A stretch of DNA of 63,713 nt, taken from Sciscionella sediminilitoris (GTDB lineage: Bacteria > Actinomycetota > Actinomycetes > Mycobacteriales > Pseudonocardiaceae). Below the pieces are notes generated by a model. It saw nothing but the letters and a program-made list of their open reading frames with translations, did no database searches and was not told the DNA's origin. Location: positions 1-63,713 of the forward strand of contig NZ_JALM01000079.1 in NCBI RefSeq assembly GCF_000737195.2, given 5' to 3'. Each line of letters starts with the position of its first letter. The stretch's first letter is position 1. Shown here one piece after another: positions 61,882-63,713 of the stretch. The translations under genes were made by a program, and so were the position numbers.

Positions 61882-62985
61882 ATGGCCGAACGCAAGCACG
61901 AGACCGAAATGCTGATCCTCGGCGACGGGGTGACCGGCTTGTCCATCGCGTACCACTGCGCGGCGGCCGGGATCGATGTCGTTCTGCTGCAGCCGGACGA
62001 CATCGAGACCGCGGCGGCGCGCACCGCGGGTACCGTGCGCGGATATTTTCCGGGGAAACCGCACGATTCCCGGCTCGCGATCCGTGGTCTGGCCGAGCTC
62101 CGGCCGTTCGGCTCGCGGGCGGATTCCGGTTTCCTCACCGTGCTGGCCGGGCGGCGGCACATCGCCGAGCTGATCGGGGAGCTACCCGCGCAGCGGGCCG
62201 CGGGCGTCGAGATGGAACTGCTCACGCCCGAGGAAACCCTGGAGCGCAATCCCCTGCTGGCCGGGGACGGGATCGCGGGCGGAATCTGGTGCGCGCAGAC
62301 CTGTCAGGTCGATGCCGCCGCGGTCGTGCGCGGCTACGCCAAGGCGGCCGCCGAGCACGGTGCGCGCGTGTGCACCGGGGTCACGGTGACCGGGGTGGAC
62401 AGCAGCGCCCACCGGGTCACGTGTACGACGGGCACGATCACCGCGGACACCATCGTGATCGCCGCGGGCCCGCGTAGCGGTGATCTCGCCGCGCTGGCCG
62501 GTGTGCCCATCCCGGTATGGGCCCAGTTCGCCGAGCTGATGCTCACCGATCCGCTCGGTGCCGGGGATGTGGGCACGCCGTTCACCTTCCATCCGGTCGC
62601 CGGGCTGAAAACGCTGGGGGTGGGCCGCTCCCTGCTGGTCGGGCTCGAACGGATCTCCCAGCGGGAGGACCTGCGGCTCGTGTGGTTCCGCGAGGCCGAA
62701 GCCGAACTGGCGCGCCGGTACCGGTTGGGCAAGGCCGCGCTGCACAGCACATGGACCGGCACCTTCGACGTCACCCCGGCGAGCTCCCCGATCATCGACC
62801 GCGGCCGCGAGGAGCACGCCCACCTGTTGTTCGCCGCGGGATACGGCGGCCAGACCCTCGTGCAGGCACCGGAGTCCGGCCGGTTGATCCGCGATCTCTT
62901 TCTCGGCAGGTCCCCGGACATCGACCTCGCCCCGTTTTCGTTGTCGCAGCATCAATCCACACCCGCGACCGTGGGCTGGGGTTAG
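61882..62985 (+). CDS. DAO-family FAD oxidoreductase paralogue with degenerate cofactor site
   Basis: 367 residues, clearly a duplicate of the first flavoprotein in this operon (shared 'PVWAQFAEL', 'FTFHPVAGLKT', 'LLVGLERIS', 'STWTGTFDVTP'). GxGxxG remains (Gly14-Gly16-Gly19). The ribose-binding Glu of strand 2 is Gln37 ('VVLLQPDD'), and the C-terminal GHG of the first copy is GQT ('AAGYGGQTLVQAPESG'). It may bind FAD weakly, act as a structural partner of the active copy, or have new specificity. It starts 9 bp after the hydrolase. Its stop overlaps that of the convergent kinase-like gene. Confidence 0.85.
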   Translation: MAERKHETEMLILGDGVTGLSIAYHCAAAGIDVVLLQPDDIETAAARTAGTVRGYFPGKPHDSRLAIRGLAELRPFGSRADSGFLTVLAGRRHIAELIGELPAQRAAGVEMELLTPEETLERNPLLAGDGIAGGIWCAQTCQVDAAAVVRGYAKAAAEHGARVCTGVTVTGVDSSAHRVTCTTGTITADTIVIAAGPRSGDLAALAGVPIPVWAQFAELMLTDPLGAGDVGTPFTFHPVAGLKTLGVGRSLLVGLERISQREDLRLVWFREAEAELARRYRLGKAALHSTWTGTFDVTPASSPIIDRGREEHAHLLFAAGYGGQTLVQAPESGRLIRDLFLGRSPDIDLAPFSLSQHQSTPATVGWG

Positions 62986-63497
62986 GACGCGGCCTCGAGA
63001 ACGGCGTCCGCGACTTCGGCTATCGGGCGAGTCGCATCCACGATCACCGCGCCGAGCCGCTCATATCTCGAGCGCATCCGGGGGTTCCACCACAGTGCCG
63101 CGGCGAGCTCTTCCGGGTGCCGACCGAAGGCGTTGCTCGTACGCGTCATGAGCCGGTGCCGGAGCGTGTCGTCATCGATCACCAGACACACCGTTCGGGC
63201 GAACAGATCGAGCACGTCCGCTTCGTTCTCGACCGAGCCGCAGAGGAAGGTGGTGCGTGAAGGGGACTCGTTCGCGAGCTCTGCCACCTTCTCGCGGACG
63301 ATGAACCACCCGAAGCGATCGAGCCAGCCGGCCGGAACCGGGTGCGGAGGGTCGTGCACGATTTCACCGGTCTCCCGGTCGATCCACCGGCTGAATCCCT
63401 CGTCGGCATCGAGCGCCACATAGCCACGGTCGTGCAGTAGCTCGCAGACCGTCGACTTGCCTGCTCCGGAAATGCCGGTAATCCACACCAACGGCAC
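62982..63497 (-). CDS. P-loop NTPase/kinase-like protein
   Basis: 171 residues with Walker A 'ITGISGAGKSTVCELL' at the N-terminus and a small-molecule-kinase-like layout ('ALDADEGFSRWID', 'TVCLVIDDDTLRHRLMTRT'). It resembles shikimate/gluconate/adenylate kinase-type P-loop proteins, but the substrate is unknown. It is convergent with the second flavoprotein (overlapping stop codons) and codirectional with the HNH gene 9 bp upstream. Confidence 0.8.
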   Translation of the reverse strand: MPLVWITGISGAGKSTVCELLHDRGYVALDADEGFSRWIDRETGEIVHDPPHPVPAGWLDRFGWFIVREKVAELANESPSRTTFLCGSVENEADVLDLFARTVCLVIDDDTLRHRLMTRTSNAFGRHPEELAAALWWNPRMRSRYERLGAVIVDATRPIAEVADAVLEAAS

Positions 63498-63506
63498 CTC
63501 ATCAGC

Positions 63507-63713
63507 CTACGCCGCCGGGCACACGGTGCTCGACCAGATTCCGCGATAGTCGGGTGGGGTGAATGCGGGTTTGCCGTGGTGGATGTGGACTTGCCATTCG
63601 GTGTGGTGGATCAGGGTGTGGTGGTAGGCGCAGAGCAGCACCATGTTGTCCTCGACGGTGAGCCCGCCGTTGGCGTGATGCTGAATGTGGTGTGCTTGGG
63701 TGAGGCTTGGTGG
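63507..63713 (-). CDS. DUF222/13E12-family HNH endonuclease, C-terminal part (runs off right edge)
   Basis: Minus-strand frame ending with TAG at 63509-63507. The 68 visible residues contain the complete HNH core: 'AHHIQHHANGG', 'LTVEDNMVLLCAYHHTLIHH' and the tail 'PPDYRGIWSS'. The histidines and central Asn are those of the betabetaalpha-metal nuclease. The N-terminal DUF222 region lies beyond the edge. It starts where the left-edge fragment of the same family nearly stops. Confidence 0.88.
   Translation of the reverse strand, partial: PPSLTQAHHIQHHANGGLTVEDNMVLLCAYHHTLIHHTEWQVHIHHGKPAFTPPDYRGIWSSTVCPAA

Overview
The window is 63.7 kb of very GC-rich DNA with GTG starts, strong G/C bias at third codon positions and tightly overlapping genes. 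This is typical of a high-GC actinomycete. An ESX-type PE/PPE-like/EspG trio, a LmbU-type regulator, two AfsR/SARP-type giant regulators, a DosS-like GAF kinase, an F420-type Ddn domain and DUF222/13E12 HNH genes together suggest Pseudonocardiales (inference; no rRNA or housekeeping marker is present). No tRNA, rRNA, CRISPR array, transposase or replication gene was seen.

Layout. (1) 1-1308: the N-terminal 303 codons of a DUF222/13E12 HNH nuclease running off the left edge, next to a decapitated RibD-C/DHFR-like remnant. (2) 1305-6845: a HAD dehalogenase-like hydrolase and a PheA/TfdB-type FAD monooxygenase, divergent from a 1063-aa AfsR-type regulator. (3) 6842-12879: a six-gene operon for the 3-hydroxyanthranilate meta-cleavage (nba/amn) pathway with a divergent LysR regulator. 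It encodes 3-hydroxyanthranilate dioxygenase, ACMS decarboxylase, aminomuconic semialdehyde dehydrogenase, aminomuconate deaminase, oxalocrotonate decarboxylase and oxopentenoate hydratase. The last steps (aldolase, acylating acetaldehyde dehydrogenase) are absent. (4) 12893-16508: a GlxA-type AraC regulator with a divergent cupin, then a PPOX-like protein beside an orphan DosS-like kinase. (5) 16624-21385: sugar-porter-like MFS, LysR regulator and arylsulfatase on one strand. (6) 21567-25072: two TetR regulators, each facing a target gene (SRPBCC protein; OYE-Ddn fusion flavoprotein) across clear inverted-repeat operators. (7) 25091-30386: four small exported cell-wall enzymes (GH25 lysozyme, NlpC/P60, CHAP, RlpA-like) below a second AfsR/SARP regulator. 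(8) 30735-34353: exported beta-helix protein, TetR regulator and exported seven-repeat FG-GAP protein.

(9) 34447-50785 is one long same-strand block that reads as a catabolic system for D-amino-acid-containing peptides. It holds a PucR regulator, DadA-like D-amino acid dehydrogenase, MFS carrier, class A beta-lactamase-fold hydrolase, N-acyl-D-amino-acid deacylase, an S9 peptidase fused to a class C beta-lactamase domain, a complete dipeptide ABC importer with fused DppC-DppD, and a second class C serine hydrolase. (10) 50821-52818: ESX-associated PE-like, PPE-like and EspG genes. (11) 53039-55714: LmbU-type regulator, DHA2 exporter and divergent HxlR regulator.

(12) 55881-62985 is the most unusual part: an eight-gene, translationally coupled operon led by a cucumopine-(opine-)synthase-like protein. 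It continues with two paralogous DAO-type flavoproteins (one with a degenerate FAD site), a methyltransferase, a cupin, a HisC-like aminotransferase, a VOC protein and an exported alpha/beta hydrolase. It looks like an undescribed pathway to, or from, a small amino-acid-derived metabolite. The window closes with a P-loop kinase-like gene and the C-terminal 68 codons of another DUF222/HNH nuclease, so both edges lie in the same gene family on the same strand.
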